Assembly (NCBI GenBank): GCA_019096195.1
Contig: JAGTXK010000055.1
Location: 248,001-312,000, forward strand
Reading direction: 5' to 3'
Length of the DNA stretch: 64,000 nucleotides
Source: Boletus sp. NGJ
Taxonomy: Eukaryota > Basidiomycota > Agaricomycetes > Boletales > Boletaceae
The translations under genes were made by a program, and so were the position numbers. Position 1 is the stretch's first letter; each line of letters begins with the position of its first letter. Shown here piece by piece: positions 1 to 12,700 of this stretch. The notes beneath the pieces are model-generated. The model was given only the letters and a program-made list of their open reading frames with translations, did not search any database and had not been told where the DNA came from.

Positions 1-2166
1 GGGGTCACGTCAGTCAATGTCAAGTTGTCAACGATACGCAACAAAGGTAAACTCCCCAGCACCTTCCCCTGCATTTGAACTTTGATCCTGCTTTGGGTCG
101 GTAGGTTTCTCGTTCAGAATAGCACGTTTGGTGATAATCTAGAAAATATATTTGAGGTACAATCGGTTGAAATGAAAAGACGGTGCCACGATTGTGCACT
201 TACAGATTAGGATGAAGGGAATGAAATGTCGACCTACCGCCCACACTAGGTTCTTGCTGGCAGTGAAGTAAGGCCAAGGGTCGACTTATCAATTCGTCAT
301 CACTGAGACCCCTCCAAGTTGCCTCCTATGCCTTCCGAAGCATATATCAAGAGAGAAGATATCACTTCCAGGTTTAGTAGTCTCTCGTTTCATGTTGACT
401 TGCGATCGCATGATCAAACCTTATGCGCGTAGTACGGGTGCAACACACGCGTCAAGCCTACAATAGAGTCCTAGTATAAAAGCAGCGCGTTAGGCGGCCT
501 TGTTACGAACAACGACATGCCCCTCGAGATCGCTTACTAGATGAGGGCCTGGCACCTATGAGCAGTGCGGGAGCACAGATCATACTGCGAAATCGAGTCG
601 GTACATGGTGTGTGATCACGTACGACGATTTAGTCAGTACATGACCCACTGCACACCAAATCCTTCACCCTAATGCTAGTGTCTCCTCACGTTCACTACA
701 GGGTGACTTTCGATGTAGTATACACTTCCCGTTCCGTTCATCCCTTAATCGTGCACCTTGTAATCCCGGGTCGAGGCCCCTTCAAACACGATGCGAGAAG
801 AATTAATGTTCGCGTTGACGCATCCTTATCAAGACATTGCTTTCAACGCTTTGATTGGATATCTCGAGCGACGATCGGAACTTCTCCGCAGACATGGGTC
901 ATGGGTATTATGCAAGGTTTTGTTCTATAATTTAGAGTTCCGGCGCAGGAAAGACCTGTACAGCTCAGGCTATAGAGGTCTTCCTAGTGTTGCCACAATC
1001 AGCGATTGACATTGATGGACAACTTGAAAGTGATTCCCACCTACCTCAAATTCACTGATCGAAAGAAGATTCTGAAGAGTCTGAGGTACTGCACAGTATC
1101 CAAAGAGTTGATGCCAGCATCAGTGGATGAGTCGTGTCCTTGTCTCTATATCGTGATATTGGCTGTCCTTCGCATCGACAAGGTTGGATTGGATTGGGTG
1201 ACCTTCCCTACTAGATCTGCTCTGCGAGTGGAAAGCGAGACGACGTGTCTTGTATTCATGCGTGTGGATTCAGTTCCGAGACCTATTTTTACGGGACTAC
1301 CCCGCAGTACTAGTGTTGAATACTTGATCCGAAAGCAAGGGATTCCTAATCTGGAACGACCACTTGCAGTAGTTTGCAATTGGTACGTGAGTTCAGCTTC
1401 CAGCGAGGTACATGAGGCCTTGAGGTGGGAACGTCAGGTGGGATCTCTGCCGCCACAACCGTGACGGTGAAGATGGCTGCATTGACTGTTAGTTCAGGTA
1501 GTGTGCGTTTCAAAGAAAGTTACAGTTCAGTTACATGGCCAATAAGACATACCAGAGAGATTACACATTCTATCATAGAGTCCTGCAGCTTTGCTCATGA
1601 TTGTGGCCTTTTCCTTTTCGTTTCCTGATATTTCATTACTAATATATCAGTGCACTTCGTGCGGTGGGACGGGAGCTAGTATACCTGAAGGAGTTGGACA
1701 GAGTTTGAGATTGGCCCGGGCCATTCAGAAAAGGCCGTGAGTCACATGTAGGGCGGCCAAATCACAGAATCACACAAGACAGGAATGGATAGTACAATCA
1801 TCGTTAAATAGAACTTGATCTACATAAAATAACTCGAATCCATTCTTGCCAAGCCGATCCTATAGTACTAACGACTCGGACTCGGCATCACACTTCTTGC
1901 GGTATACAAATATAGAGTTTCTCTCTCTCTCTCTTCTACCACGAATCTGCTCTGCAGGGTGCGATTTTCCGGGATCCCTGGGCATCTCGTTGGCTGGCCA
2001 TCCCCGACAATGGGAATGACATTGGAGTCAGCTGCCGAGAGGACTCATCTGCACGTGTGCGTACCAGTGCTGTTCATACTCATACTTTCACAACTGGTGA
2101 CTTTTTATACGCCAGTGTGACACGCATGGAGAGGGGAACTGGTCCCCTTCTGGCCTCTAACTCCAC
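1..2166. other. Gene-poor left flank with one weak coding candidate
   Basis: About 2.1 kb without a gene I can name. Open stretches at 791-930 and 1006-1464 on the plus strand are uninterrupted but match no family I know. At 936, right after a plausible splice acceptor (TTTAG), one frame reads SSGAGKTCTAQAIEVF, which resembles the P-loop of myosin-type motors, but it does not connect cleanly to the neighbouring frames. A CT-rich stretch lies at about 1918-1936. The part next to 2167 should contain the promoter of the sugar transporter; I see no clear TATA box there. This could be an unrecognised or decayed gene. Confidence 0.35.
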
Positions 2167-4875
2167 ATGTCCACGCACAAAATTTCAACACCAGAGTTGA
2201 TCGAGGTCGTTGATGAAAAACGATCCGAGACTCAGAGCTTTACTGACCTTCAGCTGGAAAGTGCACAGCACAAGGTTCCTCTGCGTGGTAACAAGCTCGT
2301 TGGCTCCGTCATTTTCGTGGCGGGTACCGCCTGGACCTTGTTTGGGTGCGTTGATATATTTTTCCCTTCAGGTGCGAGAAGCTGAGGGTGGAATTACAGG
2401 TACGACCAGGGTGTCATGTCCGCTCTGATCACTGCCAACCAGGTGGGTCCCACCGACGCCCTAGCATCCCGATAACGACCAGGCTTCTAGTTTGAAAAGG
2501 TGTTTCCGCAAGTGGTCGTAAAGGCAAATAACTCCAATGCTGCTGCTTTGCAAAGTCTCGTCGTCGCCGTCTACGTAAGTGCATCAAGGCTCGTCCCATT
2601 TAATTATGCTCATTATTATCGTTGTTACAGGAAGTCGGCTGTCTGTTGGGGGCGATTTCTGCATTCTGGGTTGGCGATCGGCTTGGTCGACGTCGTACAA
2701 TCATGCTTGCCACATCGATTATGGTCATCGGGGCAATCCTCCAAGCCACGTCGTACAGCTACGCTCAACTCGTGGTAGCCAGAATAGTGACTGGTGTGGG
2801 AAATGGTTTGAACGTGCGGAAGAAACCCAGTTTTATTTATTATTTGCGATGCCTGACCTCCCGGAAACCAATCTTTGCAGTCGTCAACCGTCCCAAGTTA
2901 TCAAGCGGAATGTTCTCCAGCAAAGAACAGAGGGGCATTGGTCCTCATAGAAGGATGTATGAACACGTTTGGTGTCACACTTTCGTGAGCGTAATTCGTT
3001 TATTTGACCTCGAATGTCGCTGATAGTTGAGCTTCCAAATGAGATATGTGAATTCTATATCTATGGTTTCGTGTCCCATTGCTCACCCGTTTCTTGCATC
3101 CGATTAGTGGCTAGACTTTGCATTGTAAGTACATTACGCTTCCGATGCAATCAGCCTGCTCATCGGTGCACACATACAGTTTCTGGCTATCTTGGTCATC
3201 TGCTCAATGGAGAGTGCCTATTGCGCTCCAGATAGTACTTGAATTAACTCTGGCAATCTCAATCACCTTCGTATGCTCACTATTCGTGTTCTCTTTGGAC
3301 AATCCAGCTTATGGTGTTCACAGCTCCCCGAATCACCTCGTTGGTCAGCTTGTGGAGCTCGATGTTCACTGAATTTGGCTTGCTCACACATTGAACAGGC
3401 TCATCAAGAAGGGCCGGAGGGCGGAAGCACTCGCTGTCATCTCCGCGATCGACGACAAACCCGTCACCGACGTTGCGGTCCAGCGTACGTTTCATGGCAT
3501 GTGCAAAGTGGCGGAGATGGAAAGCAGCGGTGCAAACAAGGGCGATGGCAACAAAAAAAGCACCTTTCTCAAGCAGTTGTTGACCAGCGGCCCTAGTCAG
3601 AACTTCCGAAGGACGGCCATTGCAGTCGTGTGCCAGTGTTGTCAGCAGATCACGGGTGTGAACTTGATTACTTAGTGCGTTTTTTTTCCCCATGTCTAAA
3701 TTCGTTCTTCGTGACATGCTTGATGGTTAACCCACGTTCTTCAGCTATGCGGTAAGGACTAAGATGCCGCAACTGATGAGCAATTTTTACTAACTGTCTA
3801 TCCAAGACCCTCCTTTTCGAGCGCCTCGGTATCCCGAGCGTCAACTCTCGTATCATCGCAGCATGCAATGGAACCGAATATTTCTTCGCCTCCTTCATCG
3901 CCGTCGCACTCGTCGACCGCGTCGGTCGACGGAAGCTCATGCTCGTCGGTACGATCGGTCAAGGCGTCACGATGGTCTTGTTAGCAATTCTGGGCAGCAT
4001 CGATAACAGCACGACGCAGATAATCAGCGCGGTGTTGTTGTTCGTGTTCAATACGTTCCACGCGATCGGGTGGTTGGCTGTCGCATGGCTCTATGTACGT
4101 TTTTATATCTTCCTCTCCTTTTCGCTCCGCGTGTTTTACTCACGGATGATCGGACAGTGCGCCGAGGTGGTTGGGTTACAAATCAGGGCACCAGCAAACG
4201 CACTGAGCACAGGTCCGTCCGTCTGACTCTGACTTCTTTTCCCGGGTCCCAGGCCAATCACCCCTGACCATTGGAATCAGCATCCAATTGGACGTTCAAT
4301 TTTGTCGTCGTTATGATCACCGGCCCGGCGTTTGCGGAGATCTCGTGGGGGACCTACGTGGGTAAGTACTTATCTACACGTGCTACAATTCCACCTCTCC
4401 CGCGCCATCTTCTTTTTCTTTCGGAATCGAAATCTGGTTTTTATGACTGTGCTGACAATGTCACGGTTCTTTAATTTCTTCCTCGGATCCGTCGGATTAT
4501 TCTTTATGAAATAAATATAAACAACAAAAAAGTGTTTGCGGCGTTGAACGCGGCTGCTGTACCGGTCATTTATTTCTTTATGCCAGAGACGGCCGGACGA
4601 TCGCTCGAGGGTAAGTTTCTTTTTTCGTGCTGTTATCCACACTTTATGTTGCTACTCTCTCCTCCTCTCCTTCTTCCCATACAGACATGGATATCATCTT
4701 TGCGATCGCGTACAAGGAGGGTAAGAGTCCCGTCCAAGTGTCACTTCGCAAAGATCTCCCAGCGGCTGGATCTCCCGAGGCGGATCGGATATTGGGACTT
4801 GGGGATACGGTGGAGGAAGCCGTGGCGAGGAATGAGGATGACACGGACGGACGGGAGGGAGGGAAGGGAAGTTGA
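2167..4875 (+). CDS. MFS sugar transporter, sugar porter family (multi-exon)
   Basis: Major facilitator superfamily sugar permease of the plasma membrane (Sugar_tr family), expected to import hexose or a related sugar with protons. The spliced exons give the family landmarks in order: LFGYDQGVMS in helix 1, GDRLGRRR in loop 2-3, the LPESPRW motif before the central cytosolic loop (about 3.3-3.4 kb), the QQITGVNLITYYA motif in helix 7 (about 3640-3680), VDRVGRRKLM (about 3915-3945), and PETAGRSLE after the last helix (about 4580-4610). About ten short introns interrupt it, so the whole is near the usual 500 residues. The start at 2167 is the first ATG of a hydrophilic N-terminal tail. The stop follows an acidic, glycine-rich tail. 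The exact substrate cannot be read from sequence. It is convergent with the MCH1-like gene. Confidence 0.9.
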
Positions 4876-5477
4876 TTGTCCGCGAGATGTCTCGCGTGAA
4901 GTTGCCATGTATGTAGGTCAGTGTGGACCAGGCCCGGGGGTAAGTAGACCGGTCGATATATCCTTGGGACGCTTATGTAGGACTACGTACAAATTATGAT
5001 GGATTTGCGTATTATGGACAAGATCTCGCTTCATTCAGGCTACGAATGTCAAGGAAAAGCAATGGCGTTATCCCGACTTGAAGATCTACTTGGCTCATGA
5101 CATGGAATGTGCGCTCGAGAACTATCGCTCGGAAAATTAGTGGAACTTGGAGATCGGCGAGAAACCAATAGTTTCTGACCGGATACAACCTTCACCTCAA
5201 AATCCGGTGAAGGCAGTCCCAATGAACCACATACCTATCAGTTGGAGCTACATGGGGTAATGCATGCTGCCCGCGAGACGTCGACAGTGTGAGGGGATCC
5301 AGCAGCCAGTCCAGGAATGCCCAGAGGGCGCTGTTATACTCACGACATGCCAATGATTACGATTATATACAATCTCTAGTAGTAACGATGGCTCGTAGTT
5401 CGTGGGAATGGATGGTTGTGGATCGAATCGATCACCAACGCCAACTTCAATGCTCTCTAGCTCGTGGGATTCAGAAC
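4876..5477. other. Convergent intergenic region with exon-like fragments
   Basis: Space between the 3' ends of two convergent transporter genes. A short inverted repeat (CGCGAGA-TG-TCTCGCG) lies at 4881-4896, just after the sugar transporter stop. The stretch 4870-4940 and the stretch 5040-5139 join in frame across a GTAAGT...CATTCAG intron to give a coding-like peptide containing QWRYPDLKIYLAHDMEC. It has no family I recognise and may be a gene remnant. Confidence 0.4.
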
Positions 5478-7412
5478 TCACACGCGCCCCTTCCACGCCC
5501 GCCACAGGTACACTGACGAACCAAATGCCAGCGCAGCAGCCAACGCACTCACCTCGAACGTCAACGTCCAACATACCGGTCCGTGACATACCCCGTCCGG
5601 ACTGGAGTCGGAATCGGAGACGCGGGCGGCAGCGATGAAGGCATAGAGGTAAGAAAAGGCAGGGGTGCCGAGGAAAGGGGCGTAAGTGATGATGCCGTAG
5701 TTGCGGCCGAGATTGGAGAGGCCCCAGATGGAGGAGACGAGGGAAGGGCTGTGGTAGGGTGGTGTGGTGTGGTGTGTTAGCGATTAGCATGGGAGACAAT
5801 GGCGAGCAAAAAAAATGCGGGACGGGGACGGGGACATACAGAACAGTGAACGCGCATCCATACGCGAGACCTGCGCCAATACTGCCACGGCGTATTGTAC
5901 CGTACATGGTCAGATCTTGTCGGGGGATGAGGGGGAGGACGTACCTCAGTGCCCATATGTCTGCTTGTTCTCTGACGCCAATGACCATCCAAGCGTAGGT
6001 GCAAACAAGCATAGCTGTGGATAATGTCAGGAATAAAATTCTGCTGATACGATGCTTCTCGAGGAAGCCACGGTTGCCATCTATGGCGCGAGAGGGCACA
6101 GGCGAAACAATGTCCGCGAGAAGCCCAACAAGGAGCCGGGAGAGTGTATTCGCGAGGGAAAGCATGCGGACTTGGATCGCGGTCGTGAGGACAGTAGAAG
6201 GGGTGTCGACGAAAGTGGGAATGGCGGAGGTTTGATTCGAAAGGGAGAGAACAATGGTACCGATGTTAGAGATGATCATCTCGCACTGTCCAATGCATCA
6301 GTGAAGACGACTCGAAACTAACGTTCCAGCACGGTCAGTGCAAGGAGTAACTTACAGATCCAAGGACGACGAACACGATAAAGGCGAGGGCCCAAAAATT
6401 GCGGTCGGATATTAGATCCAACACGTTGTTTTTGGATTCTGAGAATTCGTCGGCCACGGGAACGACATCAACTTGACCTTGGTCGTGCTCATCGTCGTTT
6501 CCGTTGGTCTTGTTGGGAAGCAGCGCGGTGCGTTCGTTGGGTACTTCCGGGTCAATTGCGGGAACCGCCGACTTGGATTCTTGAATGGAGTCGGAGGGTA
6601 TGATATGCATAGTGAAACCTCCTACGAGGTGCACGCATCCACAGAGTATAGCGAGGAATTGGAGGAAATGAGTGATATCAATTTCGCCATCTGGGGATGA
6701 GAAATATCGGGCAGCGAGTATGGAGAGGAATGTGGGTGAGAGACCGAAGAGAGCCATGCTTGTCCCTGCTGCAATCCCGATGTAGTTTGGGAAATTCTTC
6801 GAGGCGGCAAAGACGGATGAGAAGTAACTATCATAGCATGCCGGGATTATTACACCCGAAATGGGAGATGGGGGTGTACGCACGAGAACACAGTACCCAG
6901 TCCACCGATGAAGAAAAATATGACGAGGTTGTGGAATGTAGAGGTGGAGGGTTGGCTGACGGTGTCCGGAGTCTTGGATATCTCGTTAGCGAAAAGGCCA
7001 AAGCCTGCCGAGAAGAGACAGGCGGAAATCAAGGAGCACGCCCAGGCGCCATGGTAATCAAGGATCTTGCCGACGAAGGCTGCAAAGGGATATTGGCCCA
7101 TCATACCGCTATATACGAGTGAGCTAAGCAAACGAGAATGGATGGGGGAGCAGTGAAGCGCACGCAAGGGCGATGGTGGTCAGTTGTGGTTGTGTGAGTT
7201 TCAAGTGTGCCACCAATGCTGGTGAAATGATCGGAAAGCAGAAAACACCTCCGGCACATATTCTGGTGGACAATCTCGATCAGTGTCAAGTTGCGTCCAC
7301 CAGTTGGAAATGGGACAAACGCATTAGCGCCCACAGAGAAGCACAAAAGCGCGAGCCTCACTCGGCGGAGGTATGATGGACGAATCGATCTCTGTTGGGT
7401 TGAGGTAGACAT
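5478..7412 (-). CDS. MCH1: MCH1-like MFS transporter (monocarboxylate transporter homologue)
   Basis: Twelve-helix major facilitator of the nodulin-like/MCH1 group, usually placed in the fungal vacuolar membrane; yeast Mch1 does not carry classic monocarboxylates and its substrate is unknown. The first exon starts with MSTSTQQRSIRPSYLRRVRL and runs into the first helix (LALLCFSVGANAFV). Later exons give GMMGQYPFAAFVGKILDYHG (helices 2-3), NFPNYIGIAAGTSMALFGLS, a long acidic central loop with NERTALLPNK, the second-half helices beginning ISNIGTIVLSLSNQTS, and ANTLSRLLVGLLADIVSP. The last exon ends ...VYLWRAWKGRV with a TGA at 5478-5480. A GTGAGT overlaps that stop, so a further downstream exon is possible but not needed. 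At least six introns are present. Confidence 0.85.
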
Positions 7413-7915
7413 GGATAGTTAAGGAAAGTCTATACGGTCCACCATGCGCTGTTGGTGGGTGGGGAGAAGGAGACCAAGTTGAGTGCTGTGGACACTGGAA
7501 ACGGTTCGCGGAGTTCACATACCCACCGACCTCAGTAACTTGAAGTTGGATCATCCCTCCGACTACCGTTCGGTGCTTGTTCGTCGTCAAATTAGGACCC
7601 GGAAAATATTTTTTTTCAAGGTCCACGTCCCGCAAAGGTGGAGGGAAAGAAGACGTGAAAGCTTGTGTTCAGGGGCTATTTATCCTAATTGGTATTGTGG
7701 TAACTTGAAGTACAAGGTTGGGAACAAAAGACAAGCCAAAGCGTTGGCACGTTTTAATTGTCCACAGTGTGGATACTTATAACGTTCCACAAGATGATGG
7801 ACTTCCTCCCATCCAATATTTAAGCCCGTCTCTGGAGGCGGTTGCTGGTCAACCCGCTTGTGGTCTCTGCGAGATCTTGTCTACTCTTCACAGTCATACT
7901 ACTACGACTTCCATC
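7413..7915. promoter_or_regulatory. Divergent intergenic region (MCH1-like / membrane protein)
   Basis: About 500 bp separate the divergent start codons of the MCH1-like transporter (-) and the unnamed membrane protein (+). It must carry the promoters and leaders of both. I see an AT-rich element near 7815 (CAATATTTAAG), roughly 100 bp before the plus-strand start. No coding potential is convincing. Confidence 0.45.
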
Positions 7916-9337
7916 ATGGAACCATCTCCACTCTTCTTTAGAATCCGTGCAATCACTTTCAGTGAGTTCATTCCATGAAGCCTACTTCTTCACCAGTTCA
8001 CACCCCATATAGCGTGCATTATGATGTTCAGTTTTCTGTGGCTTATATTGCTATGCGTCGAAATGTTTACTCGGTGGAGCATTTCTGATCCAATCAGTCG
8101 TACGTTTCATTGTCCCTGCTCTTGTGCCTCGTATCTGACGTACAGCTAGAATCGTTGATGATTCTGTTCATCCTTACGAACACCACTACTCTCATCATGT
8201 TACCAATTCTGTAGGTCCCTTTTTCGCATACCTGACTCAATCGCTAATAAGTTGTGTCTAGTATCCTTGTTCCGTTCCGTATGTGGTTGGACAAGGCGCG
8301 TTTGCTCCTTCTATTCGTCCTGCAAGTTGGTGCGTATCAGTGCAAAGAATAGTGTGGATTGTCAAGCTCAACCCGTTGCATCGCAGGTTCAGCCGTGGCT
8401 GGTAGCGTCTGGGGTCCTAAAATCCAATGTCCTAACCAAAGTAAGCCCCTGATTTTCTCTCTACCTGGAAATGTTTTAACCTAATTCTCTTCTTAGCTCC
8501 GGATGACTTGGGTATCTGCCAACTCATCAGTGTCTATACCATGATAGCTTGTTGGATTATACCTACGATATGTAAGCACCGAGCTCATCTTTGATAAGGC
8601 TGCTTGCTGATTCGTCTTGGACCATAGTCGGTTTCTACTCGACTTATTTTGCAGTCGTGGTCTATCTCCAGTCGCGCACTCCGGTTGCTGTGGGGCCCAT
8701 GCTATACAAACGCCGTTCGGGTGTCGATCTCGAATCGGGTTCTACCGATTCCCTTTCCTCATGGAACGAGAAAATAAAGAAGTTTTTCGTAGCGCATGGC
8801 TCAAACACCGATACTAGCGTTTCACCTCGACCACTGGTGTTGCCTACCTTGGTTCACGCTCGCCAAGCATCGCTCCCCCAGCATCAGTCGAGTTTGCCAA
8901 ACGTACCGCCCCGACAGTCGACGATGCCATCCTTGCCGCACACTGGTCAACGACCCCCCCGCCCACTTCCCCCAGTGCCTAGCCGACACTACTCCCTTCC
9001 TGCATTCAAACATGACAACGGTCCTCATCTTCGCCCCCTACTCACGTTATCCATGCCACGCCCTCCCGCCACCAATGCATCTTCATCCCATCCTCATATA
9101 CCCTCTTCATACCCATACCCATACTCACACTCCTCTCCTGCGCGCCCTCAGAATCAATTCTTCAGCTTAGATGTTACGGATGTACAGTCTCCCAAAGATC
9201 ACCGAGGGACCTCGAGCCATCTCTCGACGATGCCCTTGTCTTCCTCTCCGGGAGGGATGCAAGGCGCCGAAGGGAGTTTCACGACACGCCCCACGCGAGC
9301 GAGACTGTTGAAGCCACTTCCCGCTCATTTGTTGTAG
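7916..9337 (+). CDS. Putative four-helix membrane protein with a disordered Pro/Ser tail
   Basis: Unrecognised multi-exon gene typical of basidiomycete membrane proteins of unknown role. The first exon begins MEPSPLFFRIRAITF. A second exon, entered after CATATAG, gives CIMMFSFLWLILLCVEMF (helix 1). Further exons give LESLMILFILTNTTTLIMLP (helix 2), RMWLDKARLLLLFVLQVG (helix 3), and SVYTMIACWIIP followed by GFYSTYFAVVVYLQSRTP (helix 4). The last exon is a hydrophilic Pro/Ser/His-rich C-terminal tail of about 220 residues with PRPPATNASSS-like low complexity, ending KPLPAHLL. The layout of four helices and a long cytosolic tail resembles MARVEL-type proteins, but I see no signature motif. Start choice is the first ATG giving a consistent splice phase. 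Confidence 0.65.
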
Positions 9338-9707
9338 CACTAAAATGCATTGCATGTTCCTGGTATTAGGACTTTTTTTTTCTTACCGTTTATACGCTAG
9401 TCCATTATGAAGGTGTAGAACAAAAGTTTTATATGTCTCGCGACACTTGTAGCATCGCAATCTATGTCAAAAAGACTTGAATCATTGAAGCCGCGTTCAC
9501 GTTTTAATTTCGCTGCGCACTGTCAGTGACGGTCTGCTTATGTAGTACCCCGGCAGGTTTAGCTCCGTGAGTGCCGATCATTTGACATGTACTCGCGACC
9601 TCCCAATTTATAGTCTGATGCATTCGTGGTAACAACAAGTACGGCCGCTGCGACTTTTACTACTCGTTCTTACCTTTTTGCCTTCACGTACCGGCGCTAT
9701 CGACACG
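9338..9707. other. Intergenic region before the IST1-TBC gene
   Basis: About 370 bp of mixed sequence holding the 3' end of the membrane-protein transcript and the promoter of the IST1-TBC gene. There is a T-run at 9373-9382. I see no gene and no clear TATA box. Confidence 0.4.
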
Positions 9708-12700
9708 ATGGGAGACTGGGATGCAGTCGCATTCAAGGCAAGTCTACTCCGACCTACACGTTTCTCTAGCTGGTCCTCACAGTCCAATGCGTACATCACC
9801 CAACGACCTGCCATGACACACACAGACCCTCCTTCGAGCGACCTCTCTACGCCTCGGCCAACTCCAAGAGCGCAAAGATTCACAAGGTCAACTTACGCGA
9901 CGTGACATTGCTGCGCGCCTCTCTCAGGGTCACCTCGCCCTCGCACGCGCCAAAGCGGCGACGTTGATTCAGGAAGACATGATGGGGGATTTGCTGGAGG
10001 AGTTAGAGATGCTGGTGGGTGTGGTAGGGAGTCGTGTTGGGGAGCTCGGGTTGGGGGGAGGGGTTGGACTGGGATTGGGGCTGGGGCTGGGGCTGGGGCT
10101 GGAGGTGAATGTGAATGTGAAAGGGGATGGGGAGGTGCTAGGGGAGAGGGACGGCGTAAGGGGCGGTCGTACTATGGGGTGAGTGGTCGGAGGAAGTTAC
10201 TATTCAAAAGTGGCTGATGGTTGTGGTGGACGTTTGGGTTGCTTGGAATTGGGGGTCAACGTGGTCGTTTAGAAAGCCACCACGGTTGAGCCCCGCCCTA
10301 GTCGAGGCTGCAGCGAGCATCATACATGCAGCGCCGAGCACAGAGTCCGAAGGTAGGTATCGTTCACTGTTCTCCATCCGAGAGCGCGTCGTCGCCGTTC
10401 GTTCTGATCTGATTCTGTCCTGGTTAAGACCTGAGTGCGGTGAGAGAGGTCCTCATCCAACGGTTAGGGCCAACGTTTGCTCAGACGGCATCTGCGAGTC
10501 GGAACAACCACGTCTCTCTACGCGTAAGGCCCCCTTCTTTGCCTCAGCGTACCCTCCTTCCTCTAATATCTTTCACCCGTTTCGCTGGAATGCCTTTCTG
10601 TCCTATCGGTTGGGTCTTGAAATAATCCAGATAATGCAAATACTATCCTCCCCACCGCCAACGGCCTCGAAGATGGACGAATATCTCGTCGAAATTGCAC
10701 AAACGCACGACATCAAGTGGGTTCCTGAAACTCGCCGAGAAGATTTGTATGTCTCATTGTCTCTCCGAGCTTCCTGAACCGCTCTGATCTTCACACATAT
10801 GTAGACTTAATGTCATCTCGGCGATCCTGCGCGTGGATGATGGTTCGTCGCCTATCGTGGACCTTCCACGTTTGCGTGAAATATGTGCACGCGGTACGTC
10901 ATTCCTACTCGCACGTGGTCGAATCCAGGCCGGTGGACTGATGTTACTTTGATGATAGGTCTTCCTGATGTTCCATCATGGGTGCGACCCCGCATATGGA
11001 GGTGAGATCTTTGCGTTTCGTGTGGATGTGGTGGACTGAGATCAAATGGACAGGTTGTTGTTTGGTACCCTTCCGATCTTGAAAACGACATGGGCCAAGG
11101 AGTGCCAGAAACAGCGAGACAGTTACTACGTGCGTCTTGCTCCACCCTTTTTTAAAAAACCTCTGAGCTATCCAAGTTGATTTACATGATAGGATCTCGT
11201 CCGACGTCTTCTCGATCCCCTCGCTTCTCTGTCTTCCCCAACTGACCCCCTCTCCCCGACTGACGCGCTCATCGCCCGAATATCTGACTCTCTCTTTCGC
11301 GTCTCCCCGGACTTGTTTGTCCTTCTCGGAAACGAACCGAAAAGCATCCACCTAGGCCGATGCTTATTGGACCCCACCGCGCCTGACACAATCCAAATCC
11401 CATGCGCGTCTAATCTCGACAAACGGCTTGCACTCCTCAACAACGGTGATACTTGTGAGACCCCTGAGATCCGTCTTGAGTCGGACCCAGCGTCGCCCCC
11501 GCCCCCGCCTTCATCCGAAGCGACCACGCTCGCTTCTCGGCGTCCGCGTCACCGGACGACGCTCCTCCCTTCCAAGGCGTACAATGCACCCCCCGCACAC
11601 CGTGCCCATCTGTCTGCCCTTTTACGCCTTCTCTATATTCACAGCATGCTAAACCCGGCCGTTCAATCGCCGCACGTCCCTTGGTTGCTCGTCCCGCTCT
11701 ACAGCGCACTCGTCGGGGAAACAGATGAAGATGGTGTGGCACATGCTGAAGCGGACACGTTTTGGGTGTTTGAGGCGCTCGTGGGAGAGATTGCCGAGTT
11801 GGAGGAAGAGGAAGGGGGTAAGATTTGGACGCAAAAGTTGAGCGAGTGTATCAAGTGGGCGGATGGGGAGCTGGCTGCGAATCTCGTGCGTGTTTGCGCA
11901 CTTATTGTGTTCCAGTGTCACTAATTGGTGCTTCGCCATTCCCATGACAGTATGCGACCGGACTCGACCCTATCCATCCGCACTACTCATAGTAAGTATC
12001 GGCCATCTTTCAGGGATTTTCTGTCCACCGGTGGGGATTTCGCTTATGCTCACATTTTTTTGAATAGCCGCTGGCTCGCGCCGTTGTTAACACAAACCCT
12101 TCCGTTGTCCTCTGTGTTCCCTATATGGGACGTCTTATTTGCATGTCCGATGCGCACGCGCGATGTCAATCCGAAGCTCGAATACCTCGTGGACATATGT
12201 ACCGCGCTTCTTGTCCGTGCTCGGACCCCTCTCTTTAGGTACGTGTCGAACTTTTAGCAATGTCTCACCCGCTCTAATTGTCTTACAATTCTGCCTCCAT
12301 TTTCTTCGCATGTGCGTAGACTCGGCAAACCAGGGCGGAATGCACCAGGCCTCTGGACACAAGAGCACACGGCGCTCCGACCACCTTCACCCCTCCGTCC
12401 CTGGGAACTCAGTGATGCCTTCACAGAAGGCATCGCACTTCTCACAACGTACCCGATCGACGCAGCGGGTGGTATAGATCGGATCCTTCAAACGGCCGCT
12501 GATCTCGCTCAGAAACGGATCGAGGCGAGAGATAGGGAGAGGGAGAGGGAACGGGAGAACGTTGGGTTCGGAGCGCGGATTAAACAGCGGATGTGGAAGG
12601 GATTTACCAATCAGGTTGCGGATGGAAGTCCGGAGGAGGAGGAGGCGGAGGAGGTGGAGGCAGGAGAAGAAGAAGAAGCAGAAGAAGAAGAAGAGAAAGA

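Noticed and set aside
5289-6321. Several plus-strand frames across 5.3-6.3 kb
   Set aside because: All lie antisense to MCH1-like exons.
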